Part shown: positions 25,607-34,523 of the stretch, in pieces
How the letters are laid out: each line of letters opens with the position of its first letter
Position numbering within the stretch: position 1 is the first letter of the stretch
DNA from: Bacillota bacterium
Lineage (GTDB): Bacteria > Bacillota > Clostridia > Lachnospirales > Lachnospiraceae
DNA: 64,000 nt
Reading direction: 5' to 3'
Assembly (NCBI GenBank): GCA_023439505.1
Contig: JAEXNR010000029.1
Location: forward strand, 62,001 to 126,000
Translations under genes and position numbers: made by a program
The notes under the pieces: generated by a model
Database searches by the model: none
Seen by the model: the letters and a program-made list of their open reading frames with translations, nothing else
Told to the model about the DNA's origin: nothing

Positions 25607-26650
25607 TCATCCGTTCTTTCGCATCTTAGACGGTGTCATCTGATATCTCTCCACGAATATTTTATAGAAAAACCCTTTGTTCTGATATCCCACCTGCCGC
25701 GCTATCTCATCCACCGTCAGCTTTGTGGTTTTGAGCAGTCTGCAGGCATTTTTCAGACGGAGTTCCCTGACATATTCCTGATAGGTCACACCCAGTTTTT
25801 CATTCAGAATACGGTTATAATAGTCTTTATTATAATGAAACCTGTCTACCAGGTCCTTAATGGTAACATTGGCGTAATTCTTATCAATATATTCCATAAT
25901 CTCTTCATACGTCAGCCAGTTGACCTTCCTTCGCTGTTCCCTGGAGAGATTAAATTCATACATGGTACTGATATAATTGAGGATCCGCATAACGAACCCT
26001 TTGGTTATATAGCCGGATGCCACGTCATTGGTCTCCAGCTCCTTCAATAATAAAAGAAGTAAGTCCTCCAGTTTCACATCCTCCGGATCTTTCGGCTTAA
26101 AGTGCAGATACTGTTTGATATCCTTCTGCTTCATCAATGCCATTCGAAGGAAATGTAACAGCTTCTCCTCCCCGATGTTCTCTACCATTACCTCATCAAA
26201 GATGCTATTGGCCAGACCGATGAATAAGATCACACTGTTCTTATCGTCCATAAAGTCCTGATGTGGGCAATTCTTATCAATCAGGCACAGCTCTCCCCGC
26301 TTAAACAGGATATCCTGTCCGATAATTCGCTGCCGGAACTCCCCCCACGCAATGTAAGCCAGCTCAATATAATCATGGGTATGATACTGGGTCTTCTCCC
26401 CCCGTTTAAAGCTGCAGCAATAGGTAAAGGCCTTCTGATATGGCTTGATGGTAGCCATTAGCCTGCCTCCCTCTTGTACATTCCAGCATAAGGCAAAGAC
26501 ATCATTCTTCACCGTGGACGGAAAGCTCTTGGTGTCAACATGATCCGGGGCATACTCCGGGCACATAATACGACGGCTCAGCCGCTCGTCGGTCCCTGCC
26601 GATTCCTCTTTCTGTTTTGTGATGCTGATGCAGTAGTTTTTTAATTCCAC
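25607..26650 (-). CDS. AraC-family regulator, probable activator of the arabinose operon
   Basis: Up to 347 residues. From about residue 65 there is a cupin sensor domain (TQYHTHDYIELAYIAWGEFRQ, KRGELCLIDKNCPHQD), and at the C terminus two helix-turn-helix motifs (TIKDLVDRFHYNKDYYNRILNEKLG; TVDEIARQVGYQNKGFFYKIFVERYQMTPSKMR). Two starts are plausible: GTG at 26650 with AAGGAG 7 bases upstream, and ATG at 26458 with GGGAGG 7 bases upstream, which gives 283 residues, the usual family length. It sits directly upstream of araA on the same strand. The effector is presumably L-arabinose or a derivative; that is inference from position. Confidence 0.9.
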   Translation of the reverse strand: MELKNYCISITKQKEESAGTDERLSRRIMCPEYAPDHVDTKSFPSTVKNDVFALCWNVQEGGRLMATIKPYQKAFTYCCSFKRGEKTQYHTHDYIELAYIAWGEFRQRIIGQDILFKRGELCLIDKNCPHQDFMDDKNSVILFIGLANSIFDEVMVENIGEEKLLHFLRMALMKQKDIKQYLHFKPKDPEDVKLEDLLLLLLKELETNDVASGYITKGFVMRILNYISTMYEFNLSREQRRKVNWLTYEEIMEYIDKNYANVTIKDLVDRFHYNKDYYNRILNEKLGVTYQEYVRELRLKNACRLLKTTKLTVDEIARQVGYQNKGFFYKIFVERYQMTPSKMRKNG

Positions 26651-26705
26651 CCGAATGCTCCTTTCAGGGTATATTCCCGGTCAATACCTACTTAAAATAT
26701 TACAT

Positions 26706-26737
26706 CAAAAGAACGCCAATCACAAGTATGATTGGCG
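26706..26737 (-). terminator. Intrinsic terminator of the BceB-like gene
   Basis: Perfect 9-bp stem CGCCAATCA/TGATTGGCG (26714-26722, 26729-26737), 6-base loop, then TTCTTTTGA on the minus strand. Confidence 0.75.
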
Positions 26738-26801
26738 ATTCCATTTGTATTTTACTGCATATCAGCTTAAATTATGATATTAATTATTATACGATCAGTC
26801 T

Positions 26802-29027
26802 CTAGGATTCAATGTTTTTCTTAAAGATTACCCAGGTACTGATAAAATAGCTGATAAACAGGGAGGCGATCATTAACATCATCTCCAGCAAATTTTTGCG
26901 AAAGGCTTCTCTGCCGATGAGCATGTTGATATATATTCCGCTCCATCTGATATAAAAGCTTCCGGTAATCACCGCACTGATTCCGGCAAAAAGTATGGGC
27001 AGTCCAAACCAGATCCCCATCTGTGCGCCAATCATCCGATGGACGGATGCATCGGAGACCCCCATCTTCCTGATGATCTTAAATCTCTGCTTGAAATCAT
27101 AGGAATCTGCCAGCTGCTGCAGGGAGAGTACCGTAAAGCTGATGACAAATAATACAATTCCACCATAAAACAACAATAGTTTAAAGGACAATGCTCCCGA
27201 AATCCCTTCATTTCTTTGCAGCGTACGCAAACGAAGCTGGGTATTATACTCTTTTTCTTTATTGAGTGCTCTGATATGCTTTTGAAGCGTCTCATATAAT
27301 CCGGTTGCTTTTTCAAACGACATCTTTTCTGCTGCATTCCCGTAGAAATTACACTTTCCTGCAACCAACCCATTGCAAACCGCATCAGGAACGATGACAA
27401 CCTTGGTATCAAAACCCGGATAGATCACCTCGCCCAGCTTTGCCCGGTATCTGGCCTGTTTTGCCTCCTGTAAGGATCTGCCCTTTATGGTAAGGGTGGT
27501 ATTCTGCTCTATGAACCGGTCTATCTCCTCTTCCTGTGCACTATAATGCCATTGTATCGTGAACTCATCTTCCCCGAGACGGATTTGATCCAGTCCTGCC
27601 ATCTTTCTCAGATAATTGTAATCTGAAAGTTTCATCACCATGTTTCGCTGTGTCTGGTTATCCGCTGTAACACTGCTGTCACCGGTCAGGTAGAAACTTA
27701 CTTGCCTTTGATCCTTCAATCGAATGTCCATGTCCTGTAACACCGACTCCACATAAGTAAAATTTCCGTCCGGCATGGCCTCGATCTTCGTTTCGGAATT
27801 GCTGTCCGAATTAATCTGAATATCATATACTGCCCGCTCTTCGATATACCCCAGTGCCCATCCTGATAGGATAGGATCGACGATGAAGGTTGTTAACGCC
27901 AGCAAGATGGTTCCGGCTAAGATGGACATGCTTCTGGAATTGGAGGATAGTCTGGCATTCAGCTGACCAAGTACAAAGAGGGTGTTTCCCTTATATTTTA
28001 AGCTTCTGGATTTGCTCCTGAATATCTGCATCAGAACCGAAAAGGAGTAGAATATGGTTGACATGAGATATACAAGGTGAATGATAACATACAGGTAAGC
28101 CTCATTTACAGATGCAGTGTCCAGTACAGGATGCCCGGCAACAATCATAAGCTCAAATAAGATGGAGAGGATCGTGAGACCGGTTAATGCAATGACAGGC
28201 TTTTTCATGGAGATTACCTTGCGCTTTACGAAGCAGCTAATGATGGTTACCGTGACAACTCCAAGAAATAATATGGGGAGGATCAGATTGCACCAATAGG
28301 ATATGGTATCCGCAAGCTTCATCTGTGTAAAGATGTCTGTTTCCCTGCCCATCTTATACTGCAGGATCATACTGCAGCTTCTCTTCACCCCGATCGCTGC
28401 TGCTAACAGCGTAATTACAGGCATCAGGTACTCCTTTTTCATGTCATTTTGCAGCTCTTTATCCGCGTGGAGCATATCGATTATTTTCATCTTTCTTATC
28501 TTGCGGATATTAAAAAACCCGATTAAAATGAATGCGACACAAAAACCCGCTACTGTAATCAGTACGGTATCCGGAAACAGGGAGAAATACATACGGTATT
28601 CTTCCTGAAAGAAATTCATAACACTGTATGTTAAAAACTGTGAAAGAAAAGCCCCCAATACGAGCCCCGCACCGATTGAGATAAGTCCCATAATCAAGGT
28701 TTCCACAAAGAATAAAAGCGCTGCATTTCTTTGCTCCATACCAAGCAGTGTCTGTATCGCAAATTCCTTTTGCTTTCTTATCAGGATATATTGATTGACG
28801 TACTTAATTAAGAAAATGAGTAACGCTGTGATGGCGGCAATTGGGTACTTCATCAGCTTTTGTGTAACTTTTAGATTGTATTCTACGGATAGATGACTGA
28901 CATAATATTGACTGCAGATGGACATAAAGGAATAGAATAACCCAACACAGATAATCAATGTCACCATATAGATCAGATAGTCCTTCATAGACTTTCTCGC
29001 ATTACGAATCGCCAGCTTAACGTACAT
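26802..29027 (-). CDS. BceB-type ABC transporter permease (antimicrobial peptide module)
   Basis: 741 residues with about ten membrane helices in the BceB arrangement: TM1 (about 17-38), FtsX-type block 1 with TMs 2-4 (about 55-180), further helices to about 400, one large extracellular domain (about 405-600), then the last three helices with a second FtsX block (KLLLFYGGIVLFVISF onward). BceB proteins bind peptide-lipid complexes and pass the signal to the partner kinase. The start overlaps the 3' end of the ATPase gene by 11 bp, so the two are translationally coupled. Confidence 0.93.
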   Translation of the reverse strand: MYVKLAIRNARKSMKDYLIYMVTLIICVGLFYSFMSICSQYYVSHLSVEYNLKVTQKLMKYPIAAITALLIFLIKYVNQYILIRKQKEFAIQTLLGMEQRNAALLFFVETLIMGLISIGAGLVLGAFLSQFLTYSVMNFFQEEYRMYFSLFPDTVLITVAGFCVAFILIGFFNIRKIRKMKIIDMLHADKELQNDMKKEYLMPVITLLAAAIGVKRSCSMILQYKMGRETDIFTQMKLADTISYWCNLILPILFLGVVTVTIISCFVKRKVISMKKPVIALTGLTILSILFELMIVAGHPVLDTASVNEAYLYVIIHLVYLMSTIFYSFSVLMQIFRSKSRSLKYKGNTLFVLGQLNARLSSNSRSMSILAGTILLALTTFIVDPILSGWALGYIEERAVYDIQINSDSNSETKIEAMPDGNFTYVESVLQDMDIRLKDQRQVSFYLTGDSSVTADNQTQRNMVMKLSDYNYLRKMAGLDQIRLGEDEFTIQWHYSAQEEEIDRFIEQNTTLTIKGRSLQEAKQARYRAKLGEVIYPGFDTKVVIVPDAVCNGLVAGKCNFYGNAAEKMSFEKATGLYETLQKHIRALNKEKEYNTQLRLRTLQRNEGISGALSFKLLLFYGGIVLFVISFTVLSLQQLADSYDFKQRFKIIRKMGVSDASVHRMIGAQMGIWFGLPILFAGISAVITGSFYIRWSGIYINMLIGREAFRKNLLEMMLMIASLFISYFISTWVIFKKNIES

Positions 29028-29784
29028 CTCTTAAGTCACCCCCAAGCAGTGTCATGACATCAAGAATTTCGCCGAAAAACTGTTTTCTGCTCTTATCCCC
29101 TTTGACGATTTCATTAAAGATCTTCCCATCCTTTAAGAACAGGATCCGTTTGGCATAGCTGGCTGAAAAAGCATCATGCGTTACCATCAGAATGGTAGCG
29201 TCAAGATCCTGATTCATGCTGATCAACGTCTCCATCAGCATATGAGCTGATTTTGAATCCAGCGCCCCGGTGGGTTCATCCGCAAGGATAATTCCCGGTG
29301 TATTTACAATTGCTCTGGCACAGGCACATCGCTGCTTTTGTCCGCCGGATACCTCCCCGGGATATTTGTTCAGAATATCCCCTATGCCAAGCTTTGTCCC
29401 AATATACTCCACTCTCGAGGGAATCTCCCCCGGTGATACTTTATTAATGGTTAGAGCATAAGCAATGTTTTCTTCCAGCGTAAGGGTATCCAGTAAATTA
29501 AAGTCCTGAAAGATAAATCCCAGATTCTTTCTTCTAAACCCCGCCAGATCACGATCATTAATCATGGTAATGTCCTGACCACCCAGATAGATATGTCCCG
29601 CACTCACGGTATCAATGGTTGCAATCACATTCAGCAAGGTCGTTTTGCCCGAGCCGGATGCACCCATAACTCCGATAAATTCTCCTTCATAGACACGAAA
29701 ACTGATCTCATCAATTGCTTTGGTAATATTGGTTTTATTACCGTAATACTTTTGAATTTTTTCAATATTAAGTACTTCCTTCAT
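29017..29784 (-). CDS. BceA-type ABC transporter ATPase
   Basis: 255 residues. Walker A GASGSGKTTL (about 43-52), Q-loop FQDFNLLDTL, signature VSGGQKQRCACARAI, Walker B IILADEPTGALD, and the H-loop VTHD. The MacB/LolD/BceA subgroup is clear, and the partner is the downstream permease. The ATG at 29784 is preceded by GGAGG with 6-base spacing inside a repeated leader; the frame remains open for 22 codons upstream, which is part of the repeat and not likely translated. A terminator separates it from the kinase gene, so ATPase and permease probably have their own peptide-inducible promoter. Confidence 0.95.
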   Translation of the reverse strand: MKEVLNIEKIQKYYGNKTNITKAIDEISFRVYEGEFIGVMGASGSGKTTLLNVIATIDTVSAGHIYLGGQDITMINDRDLAGFRRKNLGFIFQDFNLLDTLTLEENIAYALTINKVSPGEIPSRVEYIGTKLGIGDILNKYPGEVSGGQKQRCACARAIVNTPGIILADEPTGALDSKSAHMLMETLISMNQDLDATILMVTHDAFSASYAKRILFLKDGKIFNEIVKGDKSRKQFFGEILDVMTLLGGDLRDVR

Positions 29785-29871
29785 ACTAATCCTCCATACT
29801 GCCAATGCAGTGAAAATTTTAATTTTCACACGGATCCTCCATGCTGCCAATGCCCGCGAATTTGGTCATCA
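29782..29871 (-). repeat. Leader repeat, copy 3, a tandem double unit
   Basis: Two units stand in tandem before the BceA-like start. The near unit (29782-29822) has TTCACTGCATTGGCAG and ATGGAGGATTAGTATG; the far unit (29823-29871) has GCATTGGCAGCATGGAGGAT. Between and around them AATTTTCACACGG and its inverse CCGTGTGAAAATT occur, a possible response-regulator site. Confidence 0.55.
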
Positions 29872-29945
29872 GCACAAATTTGCCGTGTGAATTTTCGGGA
29901 TATCCGTTCTGTCCGGCTTTCTGCTTCTATTATCCTTCTTGTGCA

Positions 29946-30004
29946 AAGAAAAATATATAGAAACAACTTACCGGCTTCTTACAATTTTGAAAGAAGCCGG
30001 TAAG
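29946..30004 (-). terminator. Intrinsic terminator between kinase and BceA-like genes
   Basis: Perfect 14-bp stem CTTACCGGCTTCTT/AAGAAGCCGGTAAG (29967-29980, 29991-30004), 10-base loop, followed on the minus strand by TTGTTTCTATATATTTTTC. Confidence 0.75.
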
Positions 30005-30018
30005 TGATTGATGTTTCT

Positions 30019-31020
30019 CTATTGAATGTCTTCCAGACCCCCGGTGGAGAATGTCAGGATTATTTTCGTATACTTTGAAGGTTCGGATTCCACCCCGATC
30101 AATACATCCAGCTTATCACAGAGTTTTTTACATAGAAAAAGCCCCATTCCCGTAGACTGTTCCTGTTCGTGTCCGTTCTTTCCGGTGAAGCCCTTCTCAA
30201 AAATCCGGGGAAGATCTTCCTTAGTTATTCCCATACCATCATCCTGAATATAGAAATGGGTCTTACTTCCCAGTGCCTGCGACCGGAATATAATCGTACC
30301 GGCTCCGTATTGCACGGAATTGAGGATACATTGATCGATAATAAAGGTGATCCATTTATGGTCGGTAAAGACATTTTGATCACAGTCAGTCTTCACCTGG
30401 ACTTTCTTCTCGATGAGCAGCTGTTTATTATTTTGAATGGCTTTCGTTACAATATCTGTCAGATTTACCTCCCGAATGAGATAATCCTTCTCCACATTTT
30501 TACTCCGTGCGAAGAAGAGTACCTGCTCCACACATCGTCCGGCCCGCTCTAGTTCCCGTAAGACCTTACGTGTCTCTTCGCTCCGATTGTTCTCGCAGAT
30601 CAGCTTCATTGCGGCCAGCGGTGTCTTTACCTCGTGAACCCATTGTTCCATATACTCCGTATAATCTGCGTATTCCTGCCGGATTTCTGAGATTTCTTCC
30701 AGCATTGCCTTATTTCCCTGACGAAGCATATGATAATAGATCAGATCCTCCGCCCGATACGGTTTTTTCATAAGATCTGCAATCAGATATTTTTGATCCA
30801 GCTGATCCATTTGTTCCAATAATACCTGATAATATCGCTTTCTTGCACGGAAGTCAAAAAAGTAATACAGGATTACAGTCATTCCCCAGCCCATAAGCAG
30901 CAGAACGACCGTATCTGCCAGACTGCCCGATATCCTCATATACGCAGAAACCGCCAGCATCCCCATGATATGAAGCAGGATCGACATCCCTTTGTCTTTT
31001 ATATATCCATATAAATTCAT
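30019..31020 (-). CDS. BceS-type intramembrane-sensing histidine kinase
   Basis: 333 residues. Two membrane helices (about 13-32 and 36-54) joined by only a few residues, so there is no extracellular sensor; this is the mark of kinases that take their input from a BceAB transporter. DHp domain with the phospho-acceptor His in WVHEVKTPLAAMK (about 128-140); ATPase domain with an N-box variant, DDGMGITKEDLPRIFEKGFTG, and GMGLFLCKKLCDKL. Encoded 51 bp after the regulator gene and upstream of the ABC genes, completing a Bce module. Confidence 0.93.
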   Translation of the reverse strand: MNLYGYIKDKGMSILLHIMGMLAVSAYMRISGSLADTVVLLLMGWGMTVILYYFFDFRARKRYYQVLLEQMDQLDQKYLIADLMKKPYRAEDLIYYHMLRQGNKAMLEEISEIRQEYADYTEYMEQWVHEVKTPLAAMKLICENNRSEETRKVLRELERAGRCVEQVLFFARSKNVEKDYLIREVNLTDIVTKAIQNNKQLLIEKKVQVKTDCDQNVFTDHKWITFIIDQCILNSVQYGAGTIIFRSQALGSKTHFYIQDDGMGITKEDLPRIFEKGFTGKNGHEQEQSTGMGLFLCKKLCDKLDVLIGVESEPSKYTKIILTFSTGGLEDIQ

Positions 31021-31071
31021 ACGTTATAACCATGCCTTTCCAAAATGCCTCAGGTTTGGTCAGATATTCAA

Positions 31072-31740
31072 CTATCCGATATAATAACCCTGACGATGCC
31101 TTGTTTCAATCAGATGATAAACCTGAATCTTCTCCAGCTTATTTCTGATCCTGGTGATATTCACACTTAAGGTATTATCATCCACAAACACCTCATTGTC
31201 CCAGAGATAGTCCACAAGATCTGCTCTCGGTACGATTTTCCCTGCATTTCGAAACAAATAAGCCAGAATTCTCATCTCACTTTTTGTAAGATCCACATAG
31301 CTTTTGTCCTTTTCAATCCTGCCATTCTCTATATTAAGTTTGATTCCTTTATGCTCCATCGTTATCTGTTTCTCATCTTTATATACTCTTTTCAAAAGAA
31401 TGGCAATCCTGGTCAGCAGAATGGAGCTATTATAAGGTTTTGTAATATAATCATCTCCGCCCAGCATAAGGCTGGTTAATTCATCCAGATCCGACTCTCT
31501 GCAGGTGACAAATATAATAGGGACGGCGGAAAAGGCCCTTATTTTCGTACATATTTTAAATCCGTCTTCCCGGGGAAGATTAATATCCAATAATACCAAA
31601 TGCGGCTGTAATTGCCTGATCTGTTCTGCGACCTGTTGAAATTCTGTCACATCACAAACCTCATACCCCTGATTGGTCAGTATTAGATGGAGCTCATTCC
31701 GTATTGCTTTGTCATCCTCAATCACCGCTATTTTATACAT
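31072..31740 (-). CDS. BceR-type response regulator (OmpR/PhoB family)
   Basis: 222 residues. Receiver domain with acidic pair (VIEDDKAI), phosphorylated Asp in LVLLDINLPREDGFKI, switch Thr in FVTCRES and Lys in YITKPY. C-terminal winged helix (about 130-222: LTKSEMRILAYLFRNAGKIV, VDDNTLSVNITRIRNKLEKI). It should activate the downstream ATPase-permease pair on peptide stress. I chose the ATG at 31740, after a GGTGGGAG site; the frame is open 18 codons further but without homology to the family start. Confidence 0.95.
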   Translation of the reverse strand: MYKIAVIEDDKAIRNELHLILTNQGYEVCDVTEFQQVAEQIRQLQPHLVLLDINLPREDGFKICTKIRAFSAVPIIFVTCRESDLDELTSLMLGGDDYITKPYNSSILLTRIAILLKRVYKDEKQITMEHKGIKLNIENGRIEKDKSYVDLTKSEMRILAYLFRNAGKIVPRADLVDYLWDNEVFVDDNTLSVNITRIRNKLEKIQVYHLIETRHRQGYYIG

Positions 31741-31941
31741 ACTCCCACCTCTTTTCTTTGCAGCAAAATCTCCTGCTTCCTGTTTTTCCTCCATTATATT
31801 ATCATACTATGGCATACTTTTCTATTGCCTTTGGGAATAAATTCAATCGTTTCCGTCATTCTATCTAGTTTATTTTTTATTCGCCTCTCATTTTCTTACA
31901 ATATGTCTATAAATTCTTCCCTATTTTTATCCATTTTAACA

Positions 31942-31970
31942 TTGTACTTTATTTTACATAATGTTAGAAT
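31942..31970 (+). promoter_or_regulatory. Promoter giving a long leader to the binding-protein chemoreceptor
   Basis: TTGTAC (31942-31947), 17-bp spacer, TAGAAT (31965-31970). The start site would be near 31977, leaving a 5' leader of about 230 bases before the start at 32210. From 31741 to 31941 I see only AT-rich sequence and no gene. Confidence 0.5.
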
Positions 31971-32066
31971 AAAACTAACAAAGTCACTTTATGGAATTAT
32001 CTGTTCTTTTATCATTTTATTCATTAAAATTGATGTTTCATGAGGATCATGAGCACTCACGTATGT

Positions 32067-32174
32067 CCATCTGAGCATGATTATTGTTTCCTTCCTGTTT
32101 TTAATAATCATGCAACAGATGGGTTGACGTTCTTATACAGCTATGCTGCTACGAAACTGATTTACACGTAAGAA
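32067..32174 (+). promoter_or_regulatory. Structured 5' leader, candidate riboswitch-like element
   Basis: First stem: CCATCTG (32067-32073) pairs with CAGATGG (32116-32122), and CATGATTATT (32076-32085) with AATAATCATG (32103-32112), a 17-bp helix with a small internal loop. Second: TTCTTA (32130-32135) pairs with TAAGAA (32169-32174) around CAGC-TAT-GCTG. No known riboswitch class was recognised. Confidence 0.35.
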
Positions 32175-32209
32175 GCCGATGGGTGCTAATAAAATCGGGG
32201 GGCAATATT

Positions 32210-34363
32210 ATGAACACAATTAAAAAAATCAGAAAGTTCTTATTTGACCAAAAGAACACACAAGCTTTACTTATCCGGCTGTCAGCCATCATACCGGGAT
32301 TTTTACTGATCGTTGCGATTATCGGCCTGGTCAGTCCGACGATCTTCCGGTATGTGATACCTGTTGCAATTGTTATCACCATTCTTTTATCATCGCTGCT
32401 TTTGCTCTTTTTAATTCAATTTATTAAGGGCATACGGTTAATTGATAAGAATGCCATCATTTTATCCCAGGGTAATCTGAATATCGATGATATTATATCA
32501 GAAAAAACGAAAGGCCTTGAGATACTCACCTCCGCTTTTAATGATATGAAGCGTAATTTGTTAAGCTACATAGAGTCTACCAAGGGCAATGTCATTATCT
32601 TATCCGATGCTGTGGATAAGGTGACGAAGAGTATCGATATGACATACAAGGGAAATGAACAGATTGCATCTAACATCACCATTGTTGCCGAGAAGGCGCA
32701 GGAACAGTTAAAGATTGCCAAGAATACTCTGGACGGAATAGAAAAGGTAAGTCTTGGTGCAAGCCGCATTACTTCTACTCTGGGAAGTATAGAGAGCTTT
32801 GTGGAGAATACCGTGAAATTAACCACGGACGGTGCAGGTCATCTGGATAAATACACGGATCAGATGCAGTTGATTTCCACCAATCTGGATGAGACCTCTG
32901 ATTTCCTCCAGACGTTGAATTCTAATCTTTCAGAAATCAATCAGTTTGGTAAGTTGATCATGAATATCACGGAGCAGTTAAATCTTCTCTCCTTAAATTC
33001 ACGGGTTGAGGCAGCAAGAGCCGGTGAAGCAGGACGAGGCTTTGCCGTGGTTGCCATGGAGATGAACAAATTGTCAGATGCAACAAAGGACAGTGTTACC
33101 AAAATCAATCATTTGCTGGGCGATATCTTAAAGAGTAATTCTAAGGTAAGCGAAAGTATCGGTAATGTTACCACCGGCTTTGCGACCAGCAACGAGATCT
33201 TTCGCTCTGTGAAAGACTCCTTCTATACCATTAATAACAACGCCAATATCCTGAATTCCGATATTAAGAAGGTTTATGAGGAATCCGTTATGATCAGCGA
33301 GAGTACCAAAGTCATCAGTGATCAGGGCGTTATCCTTCATGATGCTTCCAATGAGATCTCCAGTATTACACAGGATGTGGCTGCCGTAACACAGGAAGAG
33401 CTTGCAGAGAATGAAGAAATTAATACACAGGCAATCTCTTTAAAGAAGATGCTGTCCAGTATCGAAAATCTGTTAAAGAGATATCGTACCTCCGTTCTCC
33501 CCGTGGACCAGACAAGTCCTAAGAGATTAAAACTGGTTATGCTGAGTCTGACCAATGACCCCTTCTGGCTCTCTGTCAGACAAGGTGCATTATATGCCCA
33601 GACCGAGCTAAAGGGAAAGAATGTAGATCTGGAGTTTAGTGGTTTTGAGAAGGTGGATCACAGCTTTATTGAGGCTTTAAACAAAGCAATCGATCAGGGC
33701 TGCGATGGATTGATTCTGCCGGGTCTTTCAAAAGAGATTGAAGATTGTGCGAAGCGGGCTGTGGCCAAGAAAATACCAATTATGACCTTTAACAGTGATT
33801 TTACCGATACCCAGAGACGTCTGTCTTACTTTGGACCTAACATCAAAGCTGAGGGTGCACTGGCAGCAGAAATTCTTGCCAAGAGTATTGATGGGAAAGG
33901 TGAGATTATCATCTTTAAGGGCAGCTCTACTTCTACTTTGAATACTACCCGCAGGGACGCGGCTGTCGCTAAACTTGATAAATATTCCGACATCAAGATT
34001 GTATCCGAAGTAGCCGATATGGAAAATCCTTCTCAGATTTATAAAAAATTAAAAGAGGTTATCTACTACCTTCCGAATGTCAACGGCGTTCTCTTTATCG
34101 GAGATGGTGCTCCCGGAGCTGCAAGGCTGCTGGAAGAAATGAAGCTTGTCGGCACAGTAAAGCTGTTCTGCTTTAACTCCAATGAAGAGACCTTAGGTCT
34201 GATCAAGAAAGGCATCATACATAAGGTATTTCGTCAGGATCCTTTCGGACAGGGACATGATCCGATCATATATCTTTATAATTATCTGGTGGCAAATCAA
34301 ACGCCCCAGAGTGCTACCTATACCCGAACAGAGGTTATTGATCAATATAGTGTAGGGGATTAA
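32210..34363 (+). CDS. Chemoreceptor fused to a C-terminal sugar-binding-protein domain
   Basis: 717 residues with an unusual order. Two membrane helices (about 20-42 and 46-70) joined by only a few residues, HAMP (about 70-122), methyl-accepting signalling domain (tip NLLSLNSRVEAARAGEAGRGFAVVAMEMNKL, about 252-282), then a type-I periplasmic-binding fold (about 437-717: LVMLSLTNDPFWLSVRQGA, GCDGLILPGLS, IPIMTFNSDF, GVLFIGDGAPGAARLL, GHDPIIYLYNYLV). That domain resembles ribose/galactose-type binding proteins. With two helices it must lie in the cytoplasm, so the receptor probably senses an intracellular sugar or metabolite. GGGGGG lies 7 bases before ATG 32210. Confidence 0.93.
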   Translation: MNTIKKIRKFLFDQKNTQALLIRLSAIIPGFLLIVAIIGLVSPTIFRYVIPVAIVITILLSSLLLLFLIQFIKGIRLIDKNAIILSQGNLNIDDIISEKTKGLEILTSAFNDMKRNLLSYIESTKGNVIILSDAVDKVTKSIDMTYKGNEQIASNITIVAEKAQEQLKIAKNTLDGIEKVSLGASRITSTLGSIESFVENTVKLTTDGAGHLDKYTDQMQLISTNLDETSDFLQTLNSNLSEINQFGKLIMNITEQLNLLSLNSRVEAARAGEAGRGFAVVAMEMNKLSDATKDSVTKINHLLGDILKSNSKVSESIGNVTTGFATSNEIFRSVKDSFYTINNNANILNSDIKKVYEESVMISESTKVISDQGVILHDASNEISSITQDVAAVTQEELAENEEINTQAISLKKMLSSIENLLKRYRTSVLPVDQTSPKRLKLVMLSLTNDPFWLSVRQGALYAQTELKGKNVDLEFSGFEKVDHSFIEALNKAIDQGCDGLILPGLSKEIEDCAKRAVAKKIPIMTFNSDFTDTQRRLSYFGPNIKAEGALAAEILAKSIDGKGEIIIFKGSSTSTLNTTRRDAAVAKLDKYSDIKIVSEVADMENPSQIYKKLKEVIYYLPNVNGVLFIGDGAPGAARLLEEMKLVGTVKLFCFNSNEETLGLIKKGIIHKVFRQDPFGQGHDPIIYLYNYLVANQTPQSATYTRTEVIDQYSVGD

Positions 34364-34410
34364 CCAGACCTTTGATCATCAAGGAACCGGCAAACATTTT
34401 ACTATATCAT

Positions 34411-34465
34411 AAAGGAAGGAGCCCGTCACAGCGGTTAGCTGTCGTGATGGGCTCCTTCTCTTTCT
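34411..34465 (+). terminator. Intrinsic terminator of the fused chemoreceptor gene
   Basis: Stem GAAGGAGCCC/GGGCTCCTTC (34415-34424, 34449-34458), continued inside by TCAC/GTGA, followed by TCTTTCT. It probably also ends the convergent DUF4886 gene. Confidence 0.8.
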
Positions 34466-34523
34466 ACTGTTTCCATATAGATTAATATCTTTTTTATTAC
34501 CGCTTATTCTTAAACAATTGTTT

